In this document: positions 8,199-16,999 of the stretch, in pieces
How the letters are laid out: each line of letters starts with the position of its first letter
Position numbering within the stretch: the first letter of the stretch is position 1
DNA from: Streptomyces sp. CB02366
Lineage (GTDB): Bacteria > Actinomycetota > Actinomycetes > Streptomycetales > Streptomycetaceae
Length of the DNA stretch: 40,952 nucleotides
Direction: 5' to 3'
Assembly: GCF_001905905.1 (NCBI RefSeq)
Contig: NZ_LIVT01000022.1
Span: 344-41,295 of the forward strand
Translations under genes and position numbers: made by a program
The notes under the pieces: model-generated
Database searches by the model: none
What the model was told of the DNA's origin: nothing
What the model saw: only the letters and a program-made list of their open reading frames with translations

Positions 8199-8822
8199 GT
8201 GGCTATCACTCCGCATACAGTCAGTGCCGTCATGTCCCACACCCCCGTCGCAGTCGGCAGCCATGCCTCTTACCGACAGGTGGTGGAGATCATGGCGGAA
8301 TCGAAGGTCAGTGCGCTGCCGGTGCTCGCGGGCGAAGGACGTGTCGTCGGAGTGGTCTCGGAAGCGGATCTGCTTCCCAAGGAAGCGTTTCGCGAGGATG
8401 GTCCGCCTGCCGCCGCGGAACTCGAGGAAGCTTTCAAGGCTGCTGCGGTGCTGGTGGAGGACCTCATGTCCAGTCCGGCCGTCACCGTGCATCCGGACGC
8501 CCCGATCGCCGAGGCAGCCCGTATCATGGCGCGCAAACACGTCAAACGTCTCCCCGTGGTCAACTCCGAAGGCATGTTGGAAGGAGTTGTCAGCCGAGGC
8601 GATTTGCTCAAGGTCTTCCTCAGATCGGATGAGGACCTCCTCGCCGAAATCAGGAGTGAGGTACTCAAACTGATCTCACTACCGTCGGATCTCGACGTCA
8701 CAGTGGAGGAGGGCGTGGCCACTCTGAAGGGCTCTTTGGCAGACCGTTCCATGGTGCCGATCCTGGCCAACGCCATTCGGGCGGTCGAAGGAGTGGTGGA
8801 CGTACGAATGGATCTTGGGTAG
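8199..8822 (+). CDS. CBS-CBS-BON domain protein (Hrp1-like)
   Basis: The 207-aa soluble protein contains two CBS motifs (about 9-65 and 88-143). Each holds the hallmark V-S-ALPV...VVGVVSEADLL or VKRLPVV...GVVSRGDLL pattern. A BON domain follows from about 148 (VTVEEGVATLKGSLADRSMV). CBS pairs bind adenosine nucleotides and BON domains bind membranes or other proteins, so this is probably an energy-state sensor; the partner is unknown. The GTG start at 8199 is preceded by AGGAGGAGG at ideal spacing. Mycobacterial Hrp1 (Rv2626c), a CBS protein without BON, is a DosR-regulon member. Two paralogues lie at 15277 and 22949. Confidence 0.88.
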   Translation: MAITPHTVSAVMSHTPVAVGSHASYRQVVEIMAESKVSALPVLAGEGRVVGVVSEADLLPKEAFREDGPPAAAELEEAFKAAAVLVEDLMSSPAVTVHPDAPIAEAARIMARKHVKRLPVVNSEGMLEGVVSRGDLLKVFLRSDEDLLAEIRSEVLKLISLPSDLDVTVEEGVATLKGSLADRSMVPILANAIRAVEGVVDVRMDLG

Positions 8823-8853
8823 ACGCATCCCCTGCTCGGTTGTGTGACCGCGA

Positions 8854-8883
8854 AGGGCCGGTCCATCACATGAACCGGGACCG
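8854..8883. promoter_or_regulatory. possible degenerate operator half-sites upstream of the response regulator
   Basis: AGGGCCG at 8854-8860 and GGGACCG at 8877-8883 match the left half of the island motif in the same orientation, 23 bp apart and about 65-90 bp before the regulator ATG. Neither has a good right half. They could serve autoregulation, but the match is weak. Confidence 0.3.
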
Positions 8884-8945
8884 CCCCCCCTGGGACAATG
8901 CACAGGAGGGGCCTTAGCAGACGCATCCGATAGCAAGGACCGCAG

Positions 8946-9638
8946 ATGGGTGACACACCGACTGACACCGGCACCGCCGTGACGCGCATTTTTCTGCTGG
9001 ACGATCACGAGGTCGTTCGCCGCGGAATACGGGATCTGCTGGAGGCCGAGCAGGATCTCGTCGTCGTCGGCGAGGCATCGACGGCTGATCAAGCCCTGGC
9101 CCGCGGGCCGGCGCTGCGACCCGACGTAGCGGTGCTCGATGTCAGGCTGCCCGAGGGGAACGGCATTACTGTCTGCCGGGAACTGCGATCACGCATGCCC
9201 GACCTCGCGTGCCTGATACTCACCTCGTTCGACGATGAGGACGCTCTTCTCGACGCCATCATGGCGGGCGCGGCCGGATACGTGCTCAAGCAGATCAACG
9301 GTTCGGACCTGGTATCGGCCGTACGTACGGTGGCATCGGGGCGGTCGATGCTCGACCCGTCGACCACGGCCAGGCTCATGCGGTCCCTGCGCGAGGCCGA
9401 GGCCGATTCGTCGCCGGAGGACGAGAGGCTCGCGATCCTCTCCGAGCGCGAGCGTTCCGTTCTCGATCTCATCGGCGAGGGACTGACCAACCGGCAGATC
9501 GCCAAGCGGCTTTATCTGTCGGAGAAGACCGTCAAGAACCATATTTCCCGCCTGCTCGGGAAGCTCGGGGTCGAGCGCCGGGTGCAGGCAGCTGTCATTG
9601 CGGCAGAGGTCCGGGAGCATCAGCAGCGCGAGCAGTAA
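8946..9638 (+). CDS. osdR: NarL/LuxR-family response regulator, DevR/DosR (OsdR) type
   Basis: The 230-aa protein has a receiver domain (about 13-130) with the acidic pair in LLDDHE, phosphoacceptor Asp65 in AVLDVRLP, the switch residue in LTSFDD and Lys in YVLKQ. A GerE/LuxR-type HTH runs from about residue 160 to 215 (LSERERSVLDLIGEGLTNRQ, then IAKRLYLSEKTVKNHISRLL). Sequence and context match the dormancy regulator DevR/DosR of mycobacteria and OsdR of S. coelicolor. The ATG at 8946 has AAGGA nine bases upstream. It converges on the cognate kinase gene, the two stop codons being only 6 bp apart. It is the prime candidate to bind the KGGRCCGNTCGGYCCC sites in this island; that link is inferred. 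Confidence 0.88.
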   Translation: MGDTPTDTGTAVTRIFLLDDHEVVRRGIRDLLEAEQDLVVVGEASTADQALARGPALRPDVAVLDVRLPEGNGITVCRELRSRMPDLACLILTSFDDEDALLDAIMAGAAGYVLKQINGSDLVSAVRTVASGRSMLDPSTTARLMRSLREAEADSSPEDERLAILSERERSVLDLIGEGLTNRQIAKRLYLSEKTVKNHISRLLGKLGVERRVQAAVIAAEVREHQQREQ

Positions 9639-9644
9639 CTGTGC

Positions 9645-11392
9645 TCACTTCGAGAATCGGTCAGGTCCGGCCGGGGCAATAGGTACCCGCCACTCCAGCA
9701 CTGTGCCTCGGCGTGGAGGTGGCTTCGGGCGGAGTGACAGGGTGCCTCCCAGCCGCTCGGCCCGTTCTGTGAGGTTGCGAATGCCGCCGCGCCTACTGCC
9801 TTCGGGCCCCCGGAGACCGGCCCCGTCATCGCTCGTCGTCACGGTGAGAACGCCGTCGTCGGCGATGACTGAGACCTCGGCCCGATGGGCACGTGCGTGT
9901 CGGGCGACATTGCTGAGAGCTTCCCCGACAACCGCGACCGCGTGATCGGCCACCACCCGGGGGACATCGGTGTCGATCAGCCCCTCCATGCGGAGGGCGG
10001 GCGTGAATCCGAGCGCGGGAGTGGCAGCGTCCACCGCCTGGACTACTCGGGAACGGAGTTTCGAGCCCTGGCCTGGTGTCTCGTGCTCTCTGAGGCCGAA
10101 AATGGTGGTACGGATGATCTTGATGGTGGTGTCTAGATCATCAATGGCACGGCCTAGTCGCTCGGCTGCTTCCGGGTGCTCCACCAAGGGGCGGGCGCTC
10201 TGCAGCGTCATTCCGGTGGCGAACAGCCGTTGAATGGCCAAGTCGTGCAGATCTCGGGCGATCCGCTCACGGTCGGCCAGCAGGCTCATCCGCTCGGAGT
10301 CGCTGCGGTGGTCGGCCAGTTCGAGCGCCAAGGCTGCCTGCCCGGCAAATCCGGGCAGTGCAGTGATCTCCGCGCTCATGAACGCCGCCCTGTTCCGGAC
10401 GCGCGCGAGGATCATGACTCCGTTCAGCCGTTCTTTCGTCCCCAGCGTGACAGCCACTGCGGGCCCGAAACCCTCCCACCGCTCGCGCTGTACCTGCACC
10501 CGTGGGTCGCTGCTGACATCCGCCACCGTGACCATGCCGTCTTCAGCAAGCGCTACTGCGGCAAGCGTGCCCCGGTTGCTGGGGAGGGTCACGCTCCGAT
10601 GGCGCTCGGCCTTCTCCCCGAGAGCCAGTGACCCGGTCATCTCGCCGTCCGTGCCGATGAGGTAGAAGACTCCAAGGTCCGCCCTCGCTATGTCGACAGC
10701 CTGTTCCAGCATGTCTTCGAGAACCTGCGACTCGGACTCACCGGAGAGCAAGGCACGGGTGAGTTCGGAACTGGCGGTGAGCCATCGCTCTCTGATTCGT
10801 CTCTCTTCGTAGAGGCGGGCGTTCTCGATGGCTATCCCGGCTGCGACGGCCAGGGTCGAGACTACGGCTTCGTCCTCCGCGTCGAAATCTTCTGCCCCAC
10901 GCTTCTCCGTGAGATAGAGATTGCCGAACACTTCGTCGCGCACGCGGATGGGCACTCCCAGGAAGGAGTGCATCGGCGGATGGTGGGGGGGAATCCCGCC
11001 GAGGCCGGATGGTCGGAGAGCTCGGGCAATCTCAGAGGTTCCGGGTGTCTGATCAGCTCGCCCAGGAGTCCGTGTCCTGTGGGGAGGCCGCCGATCTGTT
11101 GCCGCTTCTCCTCGTCGATGCCGATCGGAAGGAACTCGGCGAGTTTCTGGTCGCTGCCCACCACTCCGAGGGCTCCGTATTCGGCGTCGACGAGGGAGAC
11201 CGCGGATTCGATGATGTCACGCAACACCTGGGGCAGGGCAAGTTCTCGCCCCACCGCCATGACTGCGTCGAGCAGGCCGTTCAACCGATCCCGGGCGCCC
11301 CGGACCTGGTCGATGTGCACCTGAAGCTCGTCGAGCAGTTCGTCGAGTCTCAGCCGCGGGAGCCGGTGATCGTCGTTACCGACACCGCCCAT
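9645..11392 (-). pseudogene. osdK: DevS/DosT (OsdK)-type GAF-GAF sensor histidine kinase, single frameshift
   Basis: Reading from ATG 11392 (GGAGGT seven bases upstream) gives GAF-A, with LVDAEYGALGVVG, IGGLPTGHGLLGELI and LRLPELSDHPASAGFPP. The frame then breaks in the run of seven G at 10985-10991 (C in the gene). The next frame resumes at HHPPMHSFLGVPIRVRDEVF and runs through GAF-B, a HisKA_3 H-box (RERIARDLHDLAIQRLF) and an HATPase (GEALSNVARHA, DDGAGL, GGIRNLTERA) to 9645. One added C restores a kinase of about 582 residues. As I remember DosS, the FPPxHPPM segment carries the proximal heme ligand His149, so the break falls beside the presumed heme site. It is cotranscription-independent of the regulator gene but convergent with it. 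I judge a sequencing or assembly error about as likely as a real mutation. Confidence 0.8.
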
Positions 11393-11451
11393 GGAGCACC
11401 TCCGACGGCTGCGAGAGCCACTCACGCACGTGAACCCGATGCAGTTCCAAT

Positions 11452-14103
11452 CTAACGCTCGGACTCGTTCGCCTCATGTCGGGCCAGGGAGGCTCCGCGC
11501 TCGTGGAGGTGACGAGGATTCCCGGGACGGAAGGTGGCACGTGCGAGCCTGGCCGCAAGGAATCCGGCCGGGGCGCAGGCAGTGGCCAGGCCGGCGGCCC
11601 TCCACCCCAAGGGCTGGGTGTCCAGTACGGCACCCAGCGGCGGGAAGTAGAGAGCAGCCGCCGCCAGCAGGGCTGAGGCCAGGACGGAGGCCAGAAGGAA
11701 CGGGTTGTCCAACGTCATCGGCCGATCCTGGAGGCCAAGGACTATTCCCAGCTGGGCGGCGAGCAGGGCCAGGAAGAGCACGCTCTGCCACGGCTCGTCC
11801 CATGCCTGAGCTATCAGTCCGGCACTGAGACTGACCACTGTGACGACAGCTGCTGTCAGCAACAACTGTTGCCAGGCACCCCCTCCCAGAATGTGCTGAT
11901 CCGCGCGACGCGGAGGGCGACGCATTACACCTGGGGAAGCCGGCTCCGCTCCCATGGCCACGCCGGTCAGCCCGTGGGTCAGGAGATTGATCCAGAGGAT
12001 CTGTCCGGCGCGTAGGGGCAGAGGGAGGCCCAGCAGCGGGCCGATCAGCATGACGAGAATCTCCGCCGCACCGCCCGCCATCCCGTAGACGAGGAAGCGC
12101 CGGATGTTGTCGAAGACCCTGCGTCCCTCTTCGATCGCGGCGACCACGGTCGACAGTTCGTCGTCCGTGAGCACCAGGTCCGCCGCTTGGCGGGCGACTT
12201 CCGTGCCCCGGCCGCCCATGGCGATGCCGATGTCAGCTTGGTGAAGTGCCGGGCCGTCGTTCACGCCGTCGCCGGTCATCGCGGTGATCGCACCGCGGGC
12301 GCGCCAAGCGGCCACGATGTCGAGCTTCTGTTGCGGATCCGTCCTGGCGAACACCCGCACCGCCGTGAGGTCGGGAACGCGGCCCGCGGCCACCTCCTTT
12401 CCGGTGACGACGTGGTCGGCGGTGGTGTTCGGTCCGAGCAGTTCGACGTGGTCGGCCACGGCGCTCGCGGTGGCGGGATGGTCACCGGTGACAAGTATCG
12501 GTGTGATGCCCGCCGCTCTGCACGAAGCCAGCGTGTCAGCCGCGTGTGGTTTGGGTGGGTCGCTCAATGCCACAAGGCCCAGCAGCCTCAGGCCCGACTC
12601 CCCGGCTGCGGCCGGTCGGGGCGTCTCCTGACGCAGGCCCGATGCGACTGCCAGCACACGGTAGCCGACCGCCGCGAGCCGTGCCGCTTCCGCACGAGCG
12701 AGACGTAGCGTCTCCGGGGAGTCGGTGAGGACCGTCGCAGCAAGGACGGCCTCGGGAGCGCCCTTCAGGCATACCAGGACGCCACCGAAAGGCAGTGCAT
12801 GCACGGTGGTCATCCTCCTGCGGAGGCTGTCGAACGGTGCTTCTGCGATTCTGGGGTGGGTGGATGCCAGCTCCGTGAGATCCGGGCACCCTACTTTAAT
12901 GGCTGCCGTGAGGAGAGCGCCCTCCATGGGGTCGCCGATGGCCTCCCAGCGGCTGTCGGGTGACGCGGAAGGCGGGGGTCGTAGGGCGGCGTCGTTGCAT
13001 AGGGCCGTCGCTGTGAGCACTTCCTGTACCTCATGCCGTTCTGCGGGGCCCACAGGCCTTCCCTTGTTCAGAACGTCCCCCTCCGGTTCGTAGCCGACCC
13101 CCTGGAGTTCGACGGTGGTCAGGGGGGTCCAGACGTGCTGCACGACCATGCGCCCCTCGGTCAGCGTGCCGGTCTTGTCGGTAGCGAGCACAGATACCGA
13201 ACCGAGCGTCTCCACTGCGGGTAGCCGACGCACCAGCGCGTGGCGGGCTGCCATACGCCGGGCGCCAAGGGCCAGGGCAAGAGTGACGACGGCGGGAAGT
13301 GATTCCGGCACCGCGGCAACAGCGAGACTGATGGCGGTCACTGCCATGGTTCCCGCGGGCAGCCCCCGTACGAGTCCCTGCGCCAGAACCAGTGCACACA
13401 GGACCAGCGTGACAGCCGCGAGCACACGTCCCAGGGAGGCGAGCCGCAGCTGAAGAGGCGTGGGCCGACGATGGTCGTCGAGAAGGGCGGCGATCCGGCC
13501 GAGGGCGGCGGCTCTTCCGGTGGCGGTGACGGTCGCGACCCCCCTGCCACGGACGACGACCGTTCCGGCGTGCAGCGACGTGGTCGCGTCCTTGTCCACG
13601 GGTACGGACTCTCCGGTGAGCATGGATTCGTCTACCAACAGCGCGGCTGCTTCGTCGATCGCGGCGTCGGCAGCGACGATGTCCCCCTCTGCCAGGAGGA
13701 GAACATCTCCGGGCACGACGGTGGCGGCCGGGACGTCACGGTCCGCATCTTCTCTGCGGACCCGGGCGTGGGGCGCGGAGAGCGCCGACAGAGCCGCCAC
13801 GGCGTTGTCGGCTCTTATCTCCTGAGCGATACCCACGGTGGTGTTGACCACGATGACGAGTCCGATGACCACGGAATCGGCGTGATCACCGATCGCCAGG
13901 GTGAGGACGACGGCTGCGATCAGCACCATCATCAGCGGATCCCTGAGCTGCGCGAGCACTCTCGAGTACAGCGGGCGCGTCTTCCGGACGGCGACTTCGT
14001 TCCGTCCCACCTCGGCGAGTCGACGGGCAGCCTCGTCGTGGGTGAGTCCCGGCGTCCGACGGCGAAGGCCGGCGCCTGTCTCCCTCTCTGCAGGAAACAT
14101 CAC
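11452..14103 (-). CDS. P-type cation-transporting ATPase (P2, PacL/CtpF-like)
   Basis: The product is about 883 aa with an N-terminal cation-ATPase domain (GLTHDEAARRLAEVGRNEV), ten predicted helices and an actuator TGES in DESMLTGESVP. TM4 has PESLP. The phosphorylation motif DKTGTLTEG has its Asp at about residue 309, and the hinge is MTGDGVNDGPAL. These place it in the P2 Ca2+/monovalent group. In TM6 the usual NLxTDG reads NLLTHG, so a canonical ion-binding Asp is replaced by His; ion specificity is therefore uncertain. The start is GTG 14103 or the adjacent ATG 14100. It begins 8 bp after the stop of the universal stress gene upstream, so the two are probably one operon. Mycobacterial CtpF is a DosR-regulon relative. 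Confidence 0.85.
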   Translation of the reverse strand: MMFPAERETGAGLRRRTPGLTHDEAARRLAEVGRNEVAVRKTRPLYSRVLAQLRDPLMMVLIAAVVLTLAIGDHADSVVIGLVIVVNTTVGIAQEIRADNAVAALSALSAPHARVRREDADRDVPAATVVPGDVLLLAEGDIVAADAAIDEAAALLVDESMLTGESVPVDKDATTSLHAGTVVVRGRGVATVTATGRAAALGRIAALLDDHRRPTPLQLRLASLGRVLAAVTLVLCALVLAQGLVRGLPAGTMAVTAISLAVAAVPESLPAVVTLALALGARRMAARHALVRRLPAVETLGSVSVLATDKTGTLTEGRMVVQHVWTPLTTVELQGVGYEPEGDVLNKGRPVGPAERHEVQEVLTATALCNDAALRPPPSASPDSRWEAIGDPMEGALLTAAIKVGCPDLTELASTHPRIAEAPFDSLRRRMTTVHALPFGGVLVCLKGAPEAVLAATVLTDSPETLRLARAEAARLAAVGYRVLAVASGLRQETPRPAAAGESGLRLLGLVALSDPPKPHAADTLASCRAAGITPILVTGDHPATASAVADHVELLGPNTTADHVVTGKEVAAGRVPDLTAVRVFARTDPQQKLDIVAAWRARGAITAMTGDGVNDGPALHQADIGIAMGGRGTEVARQAADLVLTDDELSTVVAAIEEGRRVFDNIRRFLVYGMAGGAAEILVMLIGPLLGLPLPLRAGQILWINLLTHGLTGVAMGAEPASPGVMRRPPRRADQHILGGGAWQQLLLTAAVVTVVSLSAGLIAQAWDEPWQSVLFLALLAAQLGIVLGLQDRPMTLDNPFLLASVLASALLAAAALYFPPLGAVLDTQPLGWRAAGLATACAPAGFLAARLARATFRPGNPRHLHERGASLARHEANESER

Positions 14104-14110
14104 GATCGGC

Positions 14111-14971
14111 TCACAGGGCGGGGACCGTGATGACGGGACAGTGGGCCCGGTGAAGGAGACCGTGCACGACGGATCCGACCCTCATCCCCGTGTACCCGCC
14201 CTCACCCCGCCGGCCCACCACGATGCCCAGAGTGTGCTCCCCCGCTTCGGCCAGGACTTCTACCGGGGAGCCGATCTGCATCTCATGGTGCAGCCGAACA
14301 TCGGGGTACTTCTTCTCCCACCCCGCGACCGTCTCGTGCAGGAGGCGGCGCTGGTTGTGGAACAGAGTGTCGCCGGTACGGAGGGAGAAGACCGGCGGCT
14401 GCCAGACAGCTATGGCGTGCACCGCGCAGCCTCGGAGATCCGCTTCCTCGAAGGCCAGAGCCAGCGCGGCTTTGGAAGGCGCGCTGCCGTCGACGCCCAC
14501 CACGAGACAGGGCCGATCCTGACCGCCCCCCTCGGGATGACCCACGACGACCACCGGGCAGCGTGCCTGAGCGGTGACGGGAATGGCCACCGAGCCGGAA
14601 CTGAGAATCTCCTCGACACGGTGCAGGTGCCGCGAGCCCAGCACCACCAGGCGCACCTGGCGGGACAGAAGCGCCAGTTGCCGCCCTGGAAAACCGTCGA
14701 GGAGCGAACCGGTGATCTCGGTTTCGGGCCATCGTGCATGCGCCCACGAGATCGCGGCCTCCAGGGTTCGTCGGCCGTCCTGCTCGAGTCTCCCGTGGTG
14801 CGGGGCGTCGTCGACGTGCTGGGTGTCGTGCCGGGGAGGGACCGAGAGGGCGAGGCGGAGGTGGAGTCCACGGAGGCGAGCCTCGTCGGCACCCCAGGCG
14901 ACGGCCGGGTGCCAGTCACCACGAGGGTCGACACCCACCACGATCTCCTGACGAATCTCTGCGCTGTTCAT
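14111..14971 (-). CDS. universal stress protein, two UspA domains
   Basis: The 286-aa protein has two tandem UspA folds. Domain 1 starts EIVVGVDPRGDWHPAVAWG and ends with a diverged nucleotide loop (VLGSRHLHRVEEIL). Domain 2 starts CLVVGVDGSAPSKAALALA and ends VVGRRGEGGYTGMRVGSV, then VVHGLLHRAHCPVITV. The G-x2-G-x9-G(S/T) ATP loop is partly kept in domain 2 only. The ATG at 14971 has GGAG upstream; 63 further codons to 15160 are open but look noncoding and cross the operator region. It lies directly upstream of the P-type ATPase gene and is divergent from a CBS-BON gene, sharing the operator at 15184. Confidence 0.85.
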   Translation of the reverse strand: MNSAEIRQEIVVGVDPRGDWHPAVAWGADEARLRGLHLRLALSVPPRHDTQHVDDAPHHGRLEQDGRRTLEAAISWAHARWPETEITGSLLDGFPGRQLALLSRQVRLVVLGSRHLHRVEEILSSGSVAIPVTAQARCPVVVVGHPEGGGQDRPCLVVGVDGSAPSKAALALAFEEADLRGCAVHAIAVWQPPVFSLRTGDTLFHNQRRLLHETVAGWEKKYPDVRLHHEMQIGSPVEVLAEAGEHTLGIVVGRRGEGGYTGMRVGSVVHGLLHRAHCPVITVPAL

Positions 14972-15162
14972 AGCGTGCTCCGATGCTCGTCTCCCCGGCA
15001 ATGGGCGCCGCCCGGAGCCTCCCCGGAGGGTGCTTTGCGCACCGAATACGGTGGCGCAGTTCCACCTTGCCACTCGGCCTTCTTCTCGAAAGGGGCCGCA
15101 GGGGGCAAGCCGGGGCCCAAAGGGCCCATCCCGGGAGTCGCCCCCGCGGGGAGCGTGCATGT

Positions 15163-15199
15163 GGATCCGATCGGCCTCTGGACGGGACCGTTCGGCCCC
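15163..15199. promoter_or_regulatory. tandem operator sites between USP and CBS-BON genes
   Basis: GGGACCGTTCGGCCCC at 15184-15199 fits the island palindrome. A weaker copy, GGATCCGATCGGCCTC at 15163-15178, lies 21 bp away, two helical turns, as expected for two dimers on one DNA face. The sites are 78 bp before the CBS-BON ATG at 15277 and about 200 bp upstream of the USP gene at 14971. The remaining intergenic sequence 14972-15276 shows no gene I can support. Confidence 0.6.
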
Positions 15200-15276
15200 T
15201 GCCCTTGGTACAGCGGGTGTCCGAAGGTGATACCGGAAGCGCTCCGCGCCGTGAGGAGAAGTGGAGGCGCAGCAGG

Positions 15277-15897
15277 ATGCGGCATCTCCGTGTAGGTGAC
15301 CTGATGACGGACGAAGTGGTCACGGTCGAGTACACGACGCCCTCAGCGGAAGTGGCCGGGCTGCTCGCCCGGCACGCCATCAACGGCGTCCCGGTGGTGG
15401 GTGAGGACGATCACGTCGTGGGGATGGTTTCGGCGAGTGACCTGCTCAGCAGGCCGGCCTCCACGGTCGGCAGAATGATGTCGTTTCCGGCTGTCACCGT
15501 CTACGCGGAGCAGACGGTGGCGGAAGCAGCCCGGCTTATGACCCGTCGTGGCTGCGAGCGGCTCCCCGTCCTCGACGACGAGGAACGCTTGGTCGGCATG
15601 GTGACCAGACGTGATCTCCTGGGCTTCTTCCTCCGTCCTGACGCCGAGGTGGAGCACCGGATCCGGGACGACGTACTCAACGGTGTTCTGCGCGTTCAGG
15701 CCGACGCCGTCCAGATCCACGTGCTCGACGGAGTTGTCGTCCTGGCTGGCCGGCTGCCGCATCGGAGCCTGATCCGTATTGCCCTCGCCCTCACCTCTCG
15801 AACAGAAGGAGTCATCGCCGTCGTGAACCGCATATCAGTACAGCCCGACGACAGCACTTCTCCGCAGAATCCGGACGCTACTTCCTGGCCCACCTGA
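15277..15897 (+). CDS. CBS-CBS-BON domain protein
   Basis: This 206-aa paralogue has CBS motifs at about 6-58 (VGDLMTDEVVTVEY, INGVPVVGEDDHVVGMVSAS) and 66-120 (SFPAVTVYAEQTVAEAARLM, RRGCERLPVLDDEERLVGMV). A BON domain begins at about 130 (VQIHVLDGVVVLAGRLPHRS). It differs from the other two by a shorter linker between the CBS motifs. The ATG at 15277 is preceded by GGAGG, and the frame remains open far upstream across the operator region, which I reject as coding. The Acg-like nitroreductase gene follows 71 bp downstream on the same strand and may be cotranscribed. Confidence 0.85.
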   Translation: MRHLRVGDLMTDEVVTVEYTTPSAEVAGLLARHAINGVPVVGEDDHVVGMVSASDLLSRPASTVGRMMSFPAVTVYAEQTVAEAARLMTRRGCERLPVLDDEERLVGMVTRRDLLGFFLRPDAEVEHRIRDDVLNGVLRVQADAVQIHVLDGVVVLAGRLPHRSLIRIALALTSRTEGVIAVVNRISVQPDDSTSPQNPDATSWPT

Positions 15898-15968
15898 AAC
15901 GCGACTCCGGCGCCAACTTCTCAGGCGAGTGCTTATGAGGACGATGACTGATAGGAGGCACGAAGACC

Positions 15969-16961
15969 ATGCTGACGATCGAACAGCGCATCACCTCGGT
16001 TGTACCTTCGCTTGTCGAGGAGGCCGTGACCGCGCCGTCCATGCACAACGCACAACCCTGGAGGTTCGTCCACCGCTCAGGAACACGCCTCCTCTCGTTG
16101 TACGGCGATCCGGATCGTGGCCTGCCCGTCGGCGACCCGGACAACCGCGGCCTGCATATCGGATGCGGGGCGGCGCTGCTGAATCTGCGGGTGGCCGCAG
16201 CACACCGTGGCTGGAACACCGTTATCCAGCTTCTGCCCGACCACCGCGACCCATGGCGTCTCGCCGACGTCATGCTGGAGGACTCCGGGACCGTTGACCA
16301 TCAACTGGCTGACCTGCACCCTGCCGTGCGGATCCGGCACACCAGCCGCTATCCGTTCGCCGACGAGGCGGCCGCACCCGAGATTCTGGACGAGTTGAGC
16401 GCCTCCGCGCTCCTGGAAGGGGCACGGCTGATCGTTCCCGGAGCCTGGCACGCCGGCGCCGTCCTGGACCTAGTGCACGACGCGGAGCTCTACGAATCCG
16501 CCAACGACGCCATGAGGGCCGAAATCGTCACCTGGACCCGCACGGGCAAGGCCGGGGAGGGGTCGGACACCGAGGGCGTCCCCTCGTACGCTTTCGGTCC
16601 GCGTCAGCACGGAGTGACGGCCCCTGTGCGGGACTTCGACGTGCCCCAAGGCTCACGGGACCGGGCGTCCGCCACCTTCGAGGAGCGGCCGCAGATCGCC
16701 TTGCTGGGGACGGAGTCAGACCTTGCCGTGGACTGGCTCAGGGCGGGACAGGCCATGCAGCGCGTGCTCCTTCAGGCCACTCTCGACGGACTCGCGACCT
16801 CCGTGATCTCGCAGCCGCTGGAATGGCCCGAGCTTCGACACCTCACACGTGACCCGAAATCCAAGATGGGCTTCGTGCAAATGATCATTCGGTTCGGATA
16901 CGGGCCGTCGGGCCCGGCCACGCCCAGACGACCGGTTACGGAGGTCCTGGACATCGCCTGA
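15969..16961 (+). CDS. Acg-type nitroreductase family protein
   Basis: The 330-aa protein begins with a helix and the motif EEAVTAPSMHNAQPWRF, the signature of the Acg branch of FMN-binding nitroreductases. The half-fold is repeated, with RHTSRYPF and later PQIALLGTE and GLATSVISQPLEW. Acg proteins (Rv2032, Rv3131, Rv3127) belong to the mycobacterial DosR regulon; they bind or sequester FMN, and many lack normal reductase activity. The ATG at 15969 has AGGAGG 11 bases upstream. It follows a CBS-BON gene and converges on the GH65 gene, with stops 38 bp apart and no strong hairpin between. Its substrate is unknown. Confidence 0.85.
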   Translation: MLTIEQRITSVVPSLVEEAVTAPSMHNAQPWRFVHRSGTRLLSLYGDPDRGLPVGDPDNRGLHIGCGAALLNLRVAAAHRGWNTVIQLLPDHRDPWRLADVMLEDSGTVDHQLADLHPAVRIRHTSRYPFADEAAAPEILDELSASALLEGARLIVPGAWHAGAVLDLVHDAELYESANDAMRAEIVTWTRTGKAGEGSDTEGVPSYAFGPRQHGVTAPVRDFDVPQGSRDRASATFEERPQIALLGTESDLAVDWLRAGQAMQRVLLQATLDGLATSVISQPLEWPELRHLTRDPKSKMGFVQMIIRFGYGPSGPATPRRPVTEVLDIA

Positions 16962-16999
16962 CACCGGCACACAGCCCTGCTGGTCTCGCGGCTATCCGC

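Noticed and set aside
13901..15295. 464-codon plus-strand frame across the universal stress gene
   Set aside because: The minus strand encodes two clear UspA domains there. The plus translation shows no recognisable domain.
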